DNA from: Alphaproteobacteria bacterium
Lineage (GTDB): Bacteria > Pseudomonadota > Alphaproteobacteria > UBA828
Reading direction: 5' to 3'
NCBI GenBank assembly: GCA_022826345.1
Contig: JAJDVB010000213.1
Location: forward strand, 1 to 48,511
DNA length: 48,511 nucleotides
In this document: positions 8,045 through 15,035 of the stretch, piece after piece
How the letters are laid out: each line of letters opens with the position of its first letter
Numbering within the stretch: position 1 is the stretch's first letter
Program-made: the position numbers and the translations under genes
The notes under the pieces: generated by a model
The model's input: the letters and a program-made list of their open reading frames with translations, nothing else
Told to the model about the DNA's origin: nothing
Databases searched by the model: none

Positions 8045-8653
8045 ATGACCGTGATTGAAACGCGTGTTCTGACCGTCGGGCACTCCAACCACCCTCTGGA
8101 GACCTTCGTCTCGCTGCTTCGGCAACACGGCGTGACGACGCTCGCCGACGTGCGCTCCGCGCCCTTCAGCCGCTTCAATCCACAGTTCAACCGCAAGCCC
8201 CTCGACGCCGCGCTGCAGGCGCAGGGCATCGCATATCTCTTCATGGGGCACGCGCTCGGTGGGCGCCCCGAAGATCGCTCGTGCTACGAGAACGGCCGCG
8301 TGCGCTACGACCGCCTGGCACGAACCCCGCTCTACCGCGAGGGGATCGATCAGGTGATAGAGACGGCAGAGGTGGAGCGCGTTGCCCTGATGTGCGCGGA
8401 GAGGGAGCCGCTCGACTGCCACCGGACGCTGCTGGTCGGACGCAGCCTCGCCGAGCGCGGCGTCGCCGTGGCTCACATCCTCGGCGACGGCACGCTGGAA
8501 GCCCACGACGAGACCATGGATCGGCTGTTGGCCTCCGTGGGGCTGCCCGTAGGCGACCTCCTGCACTCGCGGGAGCAGCTGATCGCGGAGGCTCGGGCCC
8601 TGAAGGAAGGGCGCATCGCGTACAGGAACAAGTCGGCTCGGAGTCGACTATAG
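8045..8653 (+). CDS. DUF488 domain-containing protein
   Basis: A 202-residue DUF488 protein. Hallmarks are the N-terminal VGHSNHPLETF, the LADVRSAPFSRFNPQFN segment, and the C-terminal CAEREPLDCHR motif, which holds the two conserved cysteines and arginine. The biochemical role of the family is unknown. The cysteine/histidine motif suggests a redox or metal function. The ATG at 8045 is the start that puts the conserved VGHS strand near residue 11. In-frame extension upstream would run into the divergent promoter region. Confidence 0.87.
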   Translation: MTVIETRVLTVGHSNHPLETFVSLLRQHGVTTLADVRSAPFSRFNPQFNRKPLDAALQAQGIAYLFMGHALGGRPEDRSCYENGRVRYDRLARTPLYREGIDQVIETAEVERVALMCAEREPLDCHRTLLVGRSLAERGVAVAHILGDGTLEAHDETMDRLLASVGLPVGDLLHSREQLIAEARALKEGRIAYRNKSARSRL

Positions 8654-8867
8654 CGACAGGGCAGTCTCGCCTAGCCCGGTGCTCCATGCTTGTGCGAGGG
8701 GGCTCGTCGCAGTATCTCGTGCCGCAAACGATTCGAGTGGTATCGTTGGTGGAGCATTCGAATCGCCCTAGTTGCAAACACTTCAGCTGCAACAGCTTCC
8801 CGTACGAGGCCAGATTTGTCACTACGATCTGTTTCTGGCATTTGCCTACGGGCAACAACACCTGCCT

Positions 8868-9068
8868 TTAATCGTCGCATCTGGTCTTTCCCCAACCGTG
8901 TGGTCGAGCTTCCGTCGCTCCATATGGAAAGGGAACTTCCACACTTCTGTCCGGCGTGTCAGGAAGATCGTCTAGAAACTCCAGCATACCCAATTTGGAT
9001 GCTTTTTTCCTAGCGTCCGTAATTTCCTTCCTGTGTGCATCTCGCTCCCCATCGGACTTCCCTTTCAT
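8868..9068 (-). CDS. 66-residue protein coupled to the SDH_sah-type protease gene
   Basis: This small charged protein begins MKGKSDGERDAHRKE and lies immediately downstream of the ClpP/SppA-fold gene. Its ATG shares one base with the upstream TGA (TGATG on the minus strand), a classic arrangement for translational coupling. The N-terminal half is Lys/Arg/Glu-rich helix, and the C-terminal half (EVPFPYGATEARPHGWGK) looks like an extended or substrate-like tail. Composition is lower in GC than the surroundings, like its partner. No family is recognised. It could be an adaptor, substrate or regulator of the protease-like protein. That idea comes only from the coupling. Confidence 0.6.
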   Translation of the reverse strand: MKGKSDGERDAHRKEITDARKKASKLGMLEFLDDLPDTPDRSVEVPFPYGATEARPHGWGKTRCDD

Positions 9069-9952
9069 CAGTGCACCTTCCTGAGTCCCTTTGCCGAATG
9101 GATAAAACCGCGCGTGCCGGAATAGAAATCAACAGCGAGGCCATGATAATGCCTAATAACTTGGCTCAATTCTGGATTAGCACCAAAATTATCGATTAAC
9201 AGTTTTATGTCTGACCCACCGAGCTCATTAAGCGAGATTCCTCGGCCATGGGAATGCCACTTTGATGCGTCCCCCAGCGTTTGTGCAATCTTTCTTGCTC
9301 GCCTCTTCTTCATGTTATCCGTAACTCTTTTTCCTCGTGCCTCTGTCTTCTTCCAATTCTTGAATTTATACTTGGGCAGCCACTCAGTAATTAAGGATAT
9401 GCCGTGCTGTATTCCCTGTTCAACGTGAAACAGCAAAGCAGGGTCAAAACTCTTAACCAAATAAGCTAACTCTGCCCGACATTCAGCAGGATCAGCGCTA
9501 GAGTTGATTTTCTGCGTGATTTCATTGTACTTAGCTAAGTATCCATAACCAGGAACGTACTTGCCGTCACTGTCTCTAAGCTGGGGATCGATGGGACCCA
9601 AGACCGAGTAATAGTCCATAAGGATTTCGTCACCGGACAAAGCAAGCACAGTTCCCGCGGAATAGGCAAAATTTGGAATAACGAACGATACGTGTCTGTA
9701 ATGAGTACGCATCACAGCAACTAACCTCTCTGCGGTTTCCATGAAACCCCCAACAGTTTCGAGAACAACAACAAGATTATCCTTATCTTCGTCTCGCTTA
9801 AGTTCCTCTACGACCACTCGAAATTCATCGTCCAATGGTGGACGAATTTCGCATTTTATAAGCACGACGTCCGCGTCCATCTTTTCAGAGAGAGACTTTC
9901 TCAACTCCGACAACGTCATGCTAGATAGTTGGTCTACGTTAATTGCTTCCAA
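9068..9952 (-). CDS. ClpP/SppA-fold serine protease-like protein (SDH_sah family)
   Basis: A 294-residue protein resembling the 'serine dehydrogenase proteinase' (SDH_sah) branch of the crotonase/ClpP/SppA superfamily. The core is visible: a VVVLETVGGF oxyanion-type strand-turn (about residues 61-70), then AYSAGTVLALSGDEILMD with the likely nucleophilic Ser, followed by YSVLGPIDPQL, a motif of this family. A basic helical segment (KKRRARKIA) follows. No signal peptide or membrane segment is seen. Its GC content and codon use are clearly lower than neighbours, pointing to recent acquisition. The start is uncertain: TTG at 9952 or ATG at 9919, neither with a strong ribosome-binding site. It is coupled to the 66-residue gene downstream. 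Confidence 0.75.
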   Translation of the reverse strand: MEAINVDQLSSMTLSELRKSLSEKMDADVVLIKCEIRPPLDDEFRVVVEELKRDEDKDNLVVVLETVGGFMETAERLVAVMRTHYRHVSFVIPNFAYSAGTVLALSGDEILMDYYSVLGPIDPQLRDSDGKYVPGYGYLAKYNEITQKINSSADPAECRAELAYLVKSFDPALLFHVEQGIQHGISLITEWLPKYKFKNWKKTEARGKRVTDNMKKRRARKIAQTLGDASKWHSHGRGISLNELGGSDIKLLIDNFGANPELSQVIRHYHGLAVDFYSGTRGFIHSAKGLRKVH

Positions 9953-10661
9953 GGCTTTACCGCAGCTAACCTAGGATGTTCGCTGCGCTCCTCTCTCGTG
10001 GTGACCTAAACCCGACGAGTATCGTCCGCCAAACGAGCTCCTTGAATTGGCGGGCTAATTTAGTTCGGATCGCTGAGTTTGGGTACTGTAACTCTCGAAA
10101 TACGAGTGGTGTGTCCGCGCCGTTCGTGCCAGCACCGCTCGCGACTGGGAGCCTTTGGGCATGGTTACGGCCGTTGAGCCTCGACTGCTCGAACTCCTCC
10201 ACACACTTGATGTCGTGTCATCTGCCTTCCTCCCAAGATTCGGTTCACGACGAATGTCAAGCACAGATGTGTGCATTGTGCAATCACCTCGCAAGGGAGA
10301 CGGTGTATGTGCCTTGGCGCATCGATCTCAAGGGATGAGGCGTCTGCTTGGTACAAGCCCAGTGCTCACCGCGCCACGGCAAGCGATCCGTGCGCCTGTC
10401 CGCAAGGCGGGCCCAGCCCCCACTAACAGGCCCCCGCATCGCCATCGCGCAGGGCTGACGCGCTCTCGGGCGTCACGAGGTGGTACGTATCGCGCCTACA
10501 CCAGGAAACTAGGTTGCGCTGCATGCCGCCATCGTACAGATGCCCCACGTAGCCGCCCACCGCACCATGGTCCGGTGCGGTCCGGTGCGCCGCGACCGCT
10601 CTGGAAGCTGTGTCCGATCCGCTTGCGAGGCGTGCGACACGCCCCTATCCTCGCGGGCAGG
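9953..10661. other. Gene-poor gap between the protease pair and tRNA-Gly
   Basis: 709 bases with no convincing complete gene. A minus-strand frame from about 10640 down to a TAG at 10423-10425 is open for roughly 74 codons and reads protein-like (…GGYVGHLYDGGMQRN…), but it has no proper start and may be a 5'-truncated remnant. CACCATGGTCCGGTGCGG at about 10563 partly resembles the core 14-mer of the dispersed repeat at 308 and 43302, but no TCCCAC array follows. No integrase or att duplication of the tRNA end was seen. Confidence 0.4.
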
Positions 10662-10735
10662 GCGGGTGTAGCTCAATGGTAGAGCAGAAGCTTCCCAAGC
10701 TTACGACGAGGGTTCGATTCCCTTCACCCGCTCCA
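10662..10735 (+). tRNA. tRNA-Gly (anticodon CCC)
   Basis: A 74-base tRNA with encoded CCA. The acceptor stem GCGGGTG pairs with CACCCGC. The D-arm is GCTC-AATGGTA-GAGC, the anticodon loop is TTCCCAA (anticodon CCC), and the T-arm is AGGG-TTCGATT-CCCT; discriminator T and CCA complete the 3' end. It closely matches bacterial tRNA-Gly(CCC), which reads GGG. One mismatch is present at the base of the anticodon stem. It sits just downstream of an AT-richer patch, a typical position for island integration, though no integrase is present. Confidence 0.95.
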
Positions 10736-10802
10736 TTCCGCGCCCGCCGCGCGCCGGGGATGCGGCCCGGCCCCCGGCACGGGAAGACCGGCTGAGGACG
10801 CG

Positions 10803-12008
10803 ATGGCGGACCGCTCCCGCATTCTCTTCATCAACGTCGGGCACGGGCTCGACCACCTGTTCCTGCTGCTTTACCCGACGGTGGTGCTCACCCTCGAAGG
10901 CGTGTTCGACCGCTCGTACGGCGAGCTTCTCTCGCTCGCCGTGCCCGGTTTCATCGCCTTCGCCGCGGGCACGCTGCCGGCTGGCTGGCTCGGGGACCGC
11001 TGGAGCCGGCCCGCGATGCTCGCGATCTTCTTCGTCGGCATCGGCGCGGCGGCCATCCTCACCGGCTTTGCCCGCACGCCCTTCGAGCTTGCGGTCGGGC
11101 TCACGCTGATTGGCCTCTTCGCCTCGATCTATCACCCCGTCGGCATTGCCATGCTGGTCGAGGGGCGGGAGAAGGTCGGCAAGCTGCTCGGCATCAACGG
11201 AGTCGCCGGCAATTTCGGGCTTGCGGCGGCCGCGATCGTCGCGGCGTCGCTGAGCGACGCGATCAGCTGGCGCGCGGCGTTCATCGTGCCGGGCGCGGTC
11301 TCGCTGCTCATCGGGCTCTGGTTCATCGCGGTCTGCCGCCAGTGGCGCAACGTCGACGCGGCGCCCTCCCGCCCTTCCGTGGGCGGGCGATGGGGCCAGC
11401 CCTCGGGCACGCTGTTGCGGCTGGTGCTGGTGATCGGCATCGCGACGACGCTCACGGGGCTCACGTTCCAGACCACGACCATCGCGCTGCCCAAGCTCTT
11501 CGACGACGGGCTCACCGGGATCACCGACAGCGCGCTTGGCGTCGGCGGGCTGGTCTCGGTCGTCATCGCCATCGCCGCCTTCGCTCAGATCGGTGTCGGC
11601 TGGCTGATCGACCGCTACCCGGCGAAGCCGGTCTGGATCGCGGTGCTGTTCGCGCAGGCGCCGCTGATCGCCGCCGCCGGCGTGCTCGCGGGACACGGAC
11701 TGATCATTGTCGCCCTCGCGATGATGATGGTGGTGGTGGGCGAGATCCCGATTCAGGACGCGCTGGTCACGCGCTACACGGCGGAGAGCTGGCGGGCGCG
11801 AATCTTCGGCATCAAGTTCCTGCTGGGCCTCGGCGCGAGCGCGATCGCGGCACCGCTGGTTGCGGGCCTGCACGGCGTCTCCGGCGGCTTCCTCTGGCTC
11901 TTCGTCGGCCTCGGCGGCTCGGCGGCGCTGGTAGGCATCATCGCCTTCTGGCTGCCGAGCAGCGGAGCCGGAGCGCCGCAGCAGGTGGTAGCCAAGGCGG
12001 AAGCCTAG
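10803..12008 (+). CDS. MFS transporter (fosmidomycin-resistance-like group)
   Basis: A 401-residue, 12-helix major facilitator. The loop 2-3 signature appears as GWLGDRWSRP, and the first helix reads FINVGHGLDHLFLLLYPTVVL, as in the Fsr/YNFM-type subgroup. A long cytoplasmic loop with DAAPSRPSVG separates the two six-helix halves. It probably exports or imports a small organic solute through a proton gradient; the substrate is unknown. It begins 67 bases after the tRNA. The next gene downstream is preceded by a long SAM-riboswitch leader, so the two are not in one simple operon. Confidence 0.85.
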   Translation: MADRSRILFINVGHGLDHLFLLLYPTVVLTLEGVFDRSYGELLSLAVPGFIAFAAGTLPAGWLGDRWSRPAMLAIFFVGIGAAAILTGFARTPFELAVGLTLIGLFASIYHPVGIAMLVEGREKVGKLLGINGVAGNFGLAAAAIVAASLSDAISWRAAFIVPGAVSLLIGLWFIAVCRQWRNVDAAPSRPSVGGRWGQPSGTLLRLVLVIGIATTLTGLTFQTTTIALPKLFDDGLTGITDSALGVGGLVSVVIAIAAFAQIGVGWLIDRYPAKPVWIAVLFAQAPLIAAAGVLAGHGLIIVALAMMMVVVGEIPIQDALVTRYTAESWRARIFGIKFLLGLGASAIAAPLVAGLHGVSGGFLWLFVGLGGSAALVGIIAFWLPSSGAGAPQQVVAKAEA

Positions 12009-12080
12009 CCGGCGCGGTCAGGCGGCGACATTTTGTTGACCACGCGGGCCGGTTTGTGTTTCATGCGCGCACAGGACGCG

Positions 12081-12159
12081 CTCATCCAGAGCGGTGGAGG
12101 GACAGGCCCTTCGAAGCCGCGGCAACCGCCAAGAGCGGTGCCAATGCCTGATCGATGAG
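12081..12159 (+). promoter_or_regulatory. SAM-I (S-box) riboswitch aptamer
   Basis: The sequence carries the S-box core in order: AGAG-x2-GTGGAGGGA at 12088-12102, AGGCCCTTCGAAGCC at 12103-12117 (P2 with its 14-base pseudoknot hairpin), GGCAACC at 12121-12127, a short P3 (ACCGC/GCGGT), and GGTGCCAATGCC at 12137-12148. The closing stem P1 is CTCATC (12081-12086) with GATGAG (12154-12159). The match to the consensus is strong in both conserved bases and helices. It should bind S-adenosylmethionine. It lies 261 bases upstream of the OsmC gene, in a leader with further structure. Confidence 0.88.
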
Positions 12160-12164
12160 TTAGC

Positions 12165-12215
12165 CGGAGGCGGAACTCCGCTCTCGGCGCTCGTAGAGCG
12201 CGTAGGAGACGAGAG
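12165..12215 (+). promoter_or_regulatory. Likely riboswitch expression platform (nested hairpins over a Shine-Dalgarno)
   Basis: Directly after the aptamer are a hairpin CGGAG/CTCCG (12165-12169 with 12176-12180) and a longer nested stem. In the latter, CTCTCG (12181-12186) pairs with CGAGAG (12210-12215) and encloses GCGCTC-GTA-GAGCGC (12187-12201). The 3' arm covers most of the GAGAGGAG ribosome-binding site of the following mini-ORF. There is no T-tract, so control of translation rather than termination is the better reading. Pairings were found by eye and not energy-minimised. Confidence 0.5.
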
Positions 12216-12227
12216 GAGTACCGCCAG

Positions 12228-12293
12228 ATGATGACTCTGTGCGCCCAACCATTCGCCCCTCCGGGGGCCGCGTCCCGCTGCCTCTGTACCTAG
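12228..12293 (+). CDS. Candidate 21-residue leader peptide in the SAM-riboswitch leader
   Basis: An open frame of 21 codons with two adjacent ATGs (12228 and 12231), preceded by GAGAGGAG at a workable spacing. It begins MMTLCAQPFAPP and has three cysteines (positions 5, 18 and 20) before a TAG. The stop is immediately followed by a perfect 6-bp hairpin, GGCTAC-CGCTC-GTAGCC (12293-12309). Methionine and cysteine codons in a leader between two SAM-aptamer-like elements would suit sulfur-amino-acid-responsive attenuation. This is inference; the frame could be chance. Confidence 0.35.
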   Translation: MMTLCAQPFAPPGAASRCLCT

Positions 12294-12320
12294 GCTACCG
12301 CTCGTAGCCGATCCCACCGG

Positions 12321-12400
12321 GTGAGACCGATGGGGGCCTCGCGGTCCTCTAAGCCTCTGGCACCGCCATCGAGAGGAGCGGTGTCAACGCCCGACATCCA
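12321..12400 (+). promoter_or_regulatory. Second, divergent SAM-I-like aptamer remnant
   Basis: A second segment repeats the S-box core in the same order: GGTCCTCTAAGCC (12343-12355) corresponds to GGCCCTTCGAAGCC, then GGCACC corresponds to GGCAACC. A P3 stem CCGC/GCGG and GGTGTCAACGCC correspond to GGTGCCAATGCC. The 3' half is well kept, while the AGAG/GGGA segment and a closing P1 stem are not clear. One conserved adenine of GGCAACC is missing. It ends about 20 bases before the OsmC start codon, so refolding here could directly gate its ribosome-binding site (CAGGAG). It may be a degenerate tandem copy or a variant ligand class. Confidence 0.4.
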
Positions 12401-12420
12401 CGCTCAACAGGAGAAATCGC

Positions 12421-12984
12421 ATGTCCGACACCAGCACAACCCCCGGCCTAAACGGCGTCAACGTCGAGCACCTGCTCGGCGCCCGCAACATCCTGGGCGA
12501 CCAGCCTGAAGCGGGCCAGTTCAAGTGGCGGGTCACCAACGAGTGGCTCCACGGCACGCACAGCAAGACACAGGTGGAAGGCTATTTCGGCCTCGGCCAG
12601 GAGAACGACCACAAGGCGAGCTACGCGTTCGAGTCCGATCATCCCCTGGTGTTCGCGGCCGAGGACAACGCCGCCACGCCGGTGGAGATCGTGCTCACGG
12701 GCCTGGCGAGCTGCCTAACCGCGGGCGTCGCCGCCGTCGCGCAGGTGAGAGAGATTCAGCTGCGTTCGGTCAAGGCCACGGTCGAAGCCGACATGGATAT
12801 CGCCGGCATCCTGGGCGCCGATCCCGAGGTCCGGAACGGGTTCAGCAACGTCAAGGTCACATACGATATCGACGCCGACGCCACGCCTGCCGAAATCGAG
12901 GCGCTGGTCGCCCAATCGCAGAAGCGCTCGGCGGTGTACGATATCCTGACCAACCCGACGAACGTCACCGTCGAGGTCAGTTGA
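12421..12984 (+). CDS. OsmC family protein
   Basis: A 187-residue OsmC/Ohr-superfamily protein, thiol peroxidases or related proteins. The catalytic cysteine is Cys98 in LASCLTAGV. The second, resolving cysteine of Ohr/OsmC (normally in a CPVSNTL-type motif) is replaced: the matching segment reads QKRSAVYDIL. It is therefore a one-cysteine OsmC relative, perhaps using another thiol or acting as a persulfide- or thiol-handling protein. The long leader carries SAM-riboswitch sequence, which ties it to sulfur or methionine metabolism. CAGGAG lies 10 bases before the ATG. The flavin-dependent oxidoreductase begins 8 bases after the stop, so the two form an operon. Confidence 0.87.
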   Translation: MSDTSTTPGLNGVNVEHLLGARNILGDQPEAGQFKWRVTNEWLHGTHSKTQVEGYFGLGQENDHKASYAFESDHPLVFAAEDNAATPVEIVLTGLASCLTAGVAAVAQVREIQLRSVKATVEADMDIAGILGADPEVRNGFSNVKVTYDIDADATPAEIEALVAQSQKRSAVYDILTNPTNVTVEVS

Positions 12985-12992
12985 CCGGCGCC

Positions 12993-14240
12993 ATGCGGAC
13001 GACGACCGTCGTGGTCGGGGCCGGTCATGCCGGCCTCGCCGTGAGCCATTGCCTCGCCGCGCGCGGCATCGACCATGTGGTGATCGAGCGCGGCGAGGTG
13101 GCTCATACGTGGCGGACGGAGCGCTGGGAATCGCTCCGCCTGCTCACGCCAAACTGGCAGACGAAGGTGCCCGGCCTCGCCTACGACGGCGACGATCCCG
13201 ACGGCTTCATGACCATGGCCGAGGTGGTGGCGTTCATCGAACGCTACGCCCGGCTGGTTGCGCCGCCGCTCGAGACCGGCACCACCGTCGAATCGCTTAC
13301 CAAGAACGGCACCGACTATGAGGTGGTCACCGACCGGGGCGTCTGGCGGTGTCCGACCGTGATGATCGCCTCCGGCGGCTTCAACGTCCCGAAGCTTCCG
13401 ACTGTCGCCGCCGCGCTTCCCGCAGCCATCGAATCCGTGACGCCGATGGACTACGCGCGGCCGGCGGACTTGCCGGAGGGCGGCGTGCTGGTGGTGGGCG
13501 CGTCCGCGACCGGCGTTCAGATCGCGGACGAGGTGCACCGCTCGGGCCGACCCGTGACGCTGGCCGTGGGCGAGCACGTGCGCATGCCGCGCACCTATCG
13601 CGGCAAGGACATCCTGTGGTGGATGGACTGCACCGGGCTGCACGACGAGCGCTACGACGAGGTGGACGACATCGTCCGTGCGCGCCGGGTTCCCTCGCCG
13701 CAGCTGGTCGGCACGCCCGAGCGGGCGACGCTCAATCTCAACGATCTCACCGATCATGGCGTGCGCCTGGTGGGCTCGCTCATGGGGTTTTTGGACGGCA
13801 AGGCGCAGTTCTCGGGCTCGCTCCGCAACAAGTGCAACCTCGCGGATCTGAAGCAGGGCCGGCTGCTCGACACCATCGACGAATGGGTCGACGAGAACGG
13901 GTGTGGCGACGAATTCGAGCCGCCGCACCGCTTCGAGCCGACGCGGGTCGAGGAGTCGCCGCCGCTGACCCTCGACCTCGCCAAGGAAGGCGTGCGGACG
14001 GTGATCTGGGCGACCGGCTACGAGCCGGATCACTCCTGGGTTGATCTTCCCGTCTTCGATCGCAAGGGCCGGCTACGCCACGATGGCGGCGTGGTGACGG
14101 AGGCGCCGGGCGTCTATCGCATCGGCCTCAACTTCCTGCGCCGCCGCAAGTCGAGCTTCATCCACGGCACCGCCGACGATGCCCGCGACCTCACCGACCA
14201 TTTGGCCACTCACGTCGGTGCGGGCGAGGCCCGCTCGTGA
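12993..14240 (+). CDS. Flavin-dependent monooxygenase-like oxidoreductase (CzcO/TrkA family)
   Basis: A 415-residue protein with the two-dinucleotide architecture of flavin monooxygenases. The FAD motif GAGHAG is at residues 9-14 and ERGE follows the second strand. The second, NADPH-binding Rossmann motif is VVGASATGVQIADEV. IWATGYEPD near the C-terminus is the ATG motif shared by this family. It likely oxygenates or oxidises a small nucleophilic (S, N or C) substrate. Being in an operon with an OsmC protein under a SAM-riboswitch leader, an organosulfur substrate is plausible but unproven. The ATG at 12993 is the only start placing the FAD motif at the N-terminus. Confidence 0.87.
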   Translation: MRTTTVVVGAGHAGLAVSHCLAARGIDHVVIERGEVAHTWRTERWESLRLLTPNWQTKVPGLAYDGDDPDGFMTMAEVVAFIERYARLVAPPLETGTTVESLTKNGTDYEVVTDRGVWRCPTVMIASGGFNVPKLPTVAAALPAAIESVTPMDYARPADLPEGGVLVVGASATGVQIADEVHRSGRPVTLAVGEHVRMPRTYRGKDILWWMDCTGLHDERYDEVDDIVRARRVPSPQLVGTPERATLNLNDLTDHGVRLVGSLMGFLDGKAQFSGSLRNKCNLADLKQGRLLDTIDEWVDENGCGDEFEPPHRFEPTRVEESPPLTLDLAKEGVRTVIWATGYEPDHSWVDLPVFDRKGRLRHDGGVVTEAPGVYRIGLNFLRRRKSSFIHGTADDARDLTDHLATHVGAGEARS

Positions 14241-14287
14241 TCTGATCGCGAAGTACGGCGATCGCGTGCTGCTCCAGCCCGCATTTC

Positions 14288-14704
14288 TCAGGCCTGACGC
14301 AGCAGCTCCAGGGCCTCGCGAGCGGTCACAATGGGAATGCCATCGACCTCCCGGAGCGCGAGCATGTGCTTCTTGTCACCGGAGACGATCAGGTCGACGT
14401 CTCCAGCGATAGCGGTCGCCAAGATTTGGTTGTCCATGGGATCGGGAGAGTGAGAGACGCTCGGAAGCTCGTCGAGGATGACGGCGCGGGTACCGATGTT
14501 CTCGACGATGGCCGCCGCCTCGTCGGCGTCGAGAAACCTCTGGAGACGCTTTCTGGCGAGGACGTCGGCCAGCTCGCAGATCTGCGCAGTGGATGTCACA
14601 AGCTCGATCTCGCCGCGAAGCCATGCCTGATACAAGCTGTCCGGTGGGGTGCCCTTGGTGATCAGGGCGCCGATCAAGATGTTGGTGTCAAGAACGACCC
14701 GCAC
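14288..14704 (-). CDS. PIN-domain toxin of a type II toxin-antitoxin system
   Basis: A 138-residue PIN-domain ribonuclease of the 'putative toxin component, PIN family' (COG1569-like). Conserved acidic residues are visible: Asp6 in VVLDTNIL, the Glu of ICELADVL, Asp in SPDPMDNQILA, and Asp in DLIVSGDKKH. It likely cleaves RNA in a Mg-dependent manner when free of its antitoxin. Its start codon overlaps the antitoxin gene by 17 bases, which implies translational coupling. It is a full-length member with all catalytic positions, so probably active. Confidence 0.87.
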   Translation of the reverse strand: MRVVLDTNILIGALITKGTPPDSLYQAWLRGEIELVTSTAQICELADVLARKRLQRFLDADEAAAIVENIGTRAVILDELPSVSHSPDPMDNQILATAIAGDVDLIVSGDKKHMLALREVDGIPIVTAREALELLRQA

Positions 14705-14924
14705 GGGCCGCGCTCACCTCGTCGTCGATCAGGCCGAGAAACTCCCGTTGGTCCAAATCGGCATTGCGCTCCTTGACCTGGCTGACGGTAAGATCGAATA
14801 CGCGGCGGCGCACAGCTTCATCGACGAATCGGGATAGATCGCCCTTCTTGCCGCCGTTGCGGGCAAGAAACATGCGAACCGTCCGGTCGGTCTCTTCCGA
14901 TATAGAGAGGTTCCATCGGGTCAT
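14688..14924 (-). CDS. Ribbon-helix-helix-type antitoxin
   Basis: A 78-residue protein starting MTRWNLSISEETDRTVRMFL, a short beta strand and helix as in antitoxins paired with COG1569 PIN toxins. The basic FVDEAVRRRVF helix and a charged C-terminal tail for toxin binding follow. The start at 14924 is chosen over an in-frame ATG at 14942 because GGGAG lies at a proper distance before it. The upstream ATG also abuts the operator palindrome. It overlaps the toxin gene by 17 bases. It should repress its own promoter through the palindrome at 14942-14967. Confidence 0.8.
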   Translation of the reverse strand: MTRWNLSISEETDRTVRMFLARNGGKKGDLSRFVDEAVRRRVFDLTVSQVKERNADLDQREFLGLIDDEVSAARAGRS

Positions 14925-14941
14925 GGCCACACTCCCACACA

Positions 14942-14967
14942 TAAGCGCATAAACATCTATGCGCTTA
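14942..14967. promoter_or_regulatory. Operator palindrome of the toxin-antitoxin operon
   Basis: A perfect inverted repeat of ten bases, TAAGCGCATA (14942-14951) and TATGCGCTTA (14958-14967), separated by AACATC. It lies 18 bases upstream of the antitoxin start on the minus strand, where the promoter and transcription start should be. This is the expected site for autoregulation by a ribbon-helix-helix antitoxin or the toxin-antitoxin complex. Confidence 0.8.
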
Positions 14968-15035
14968 CCCTACTTTTCGGGATTCAGATCGTCAATCCTG
15001 GGTCACGGCCTGCGTCACGCCAGGACTTGCTTGGC

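Noticed and set aside
10423..10640. 74-codon open stretch on the minus strand near tRNA-Gly
   Set aside because: The reading looks protein-like but there is no start codon with a ribosome-binding site. Kept only as a note within the gap feature.
8654..10735. Integrated genomic island at tRNA-Gly
   Set aside because: Low-GC genes lie near the tRNA, but no integrase and no duplicated tRNA 3' end (att site) could be found.
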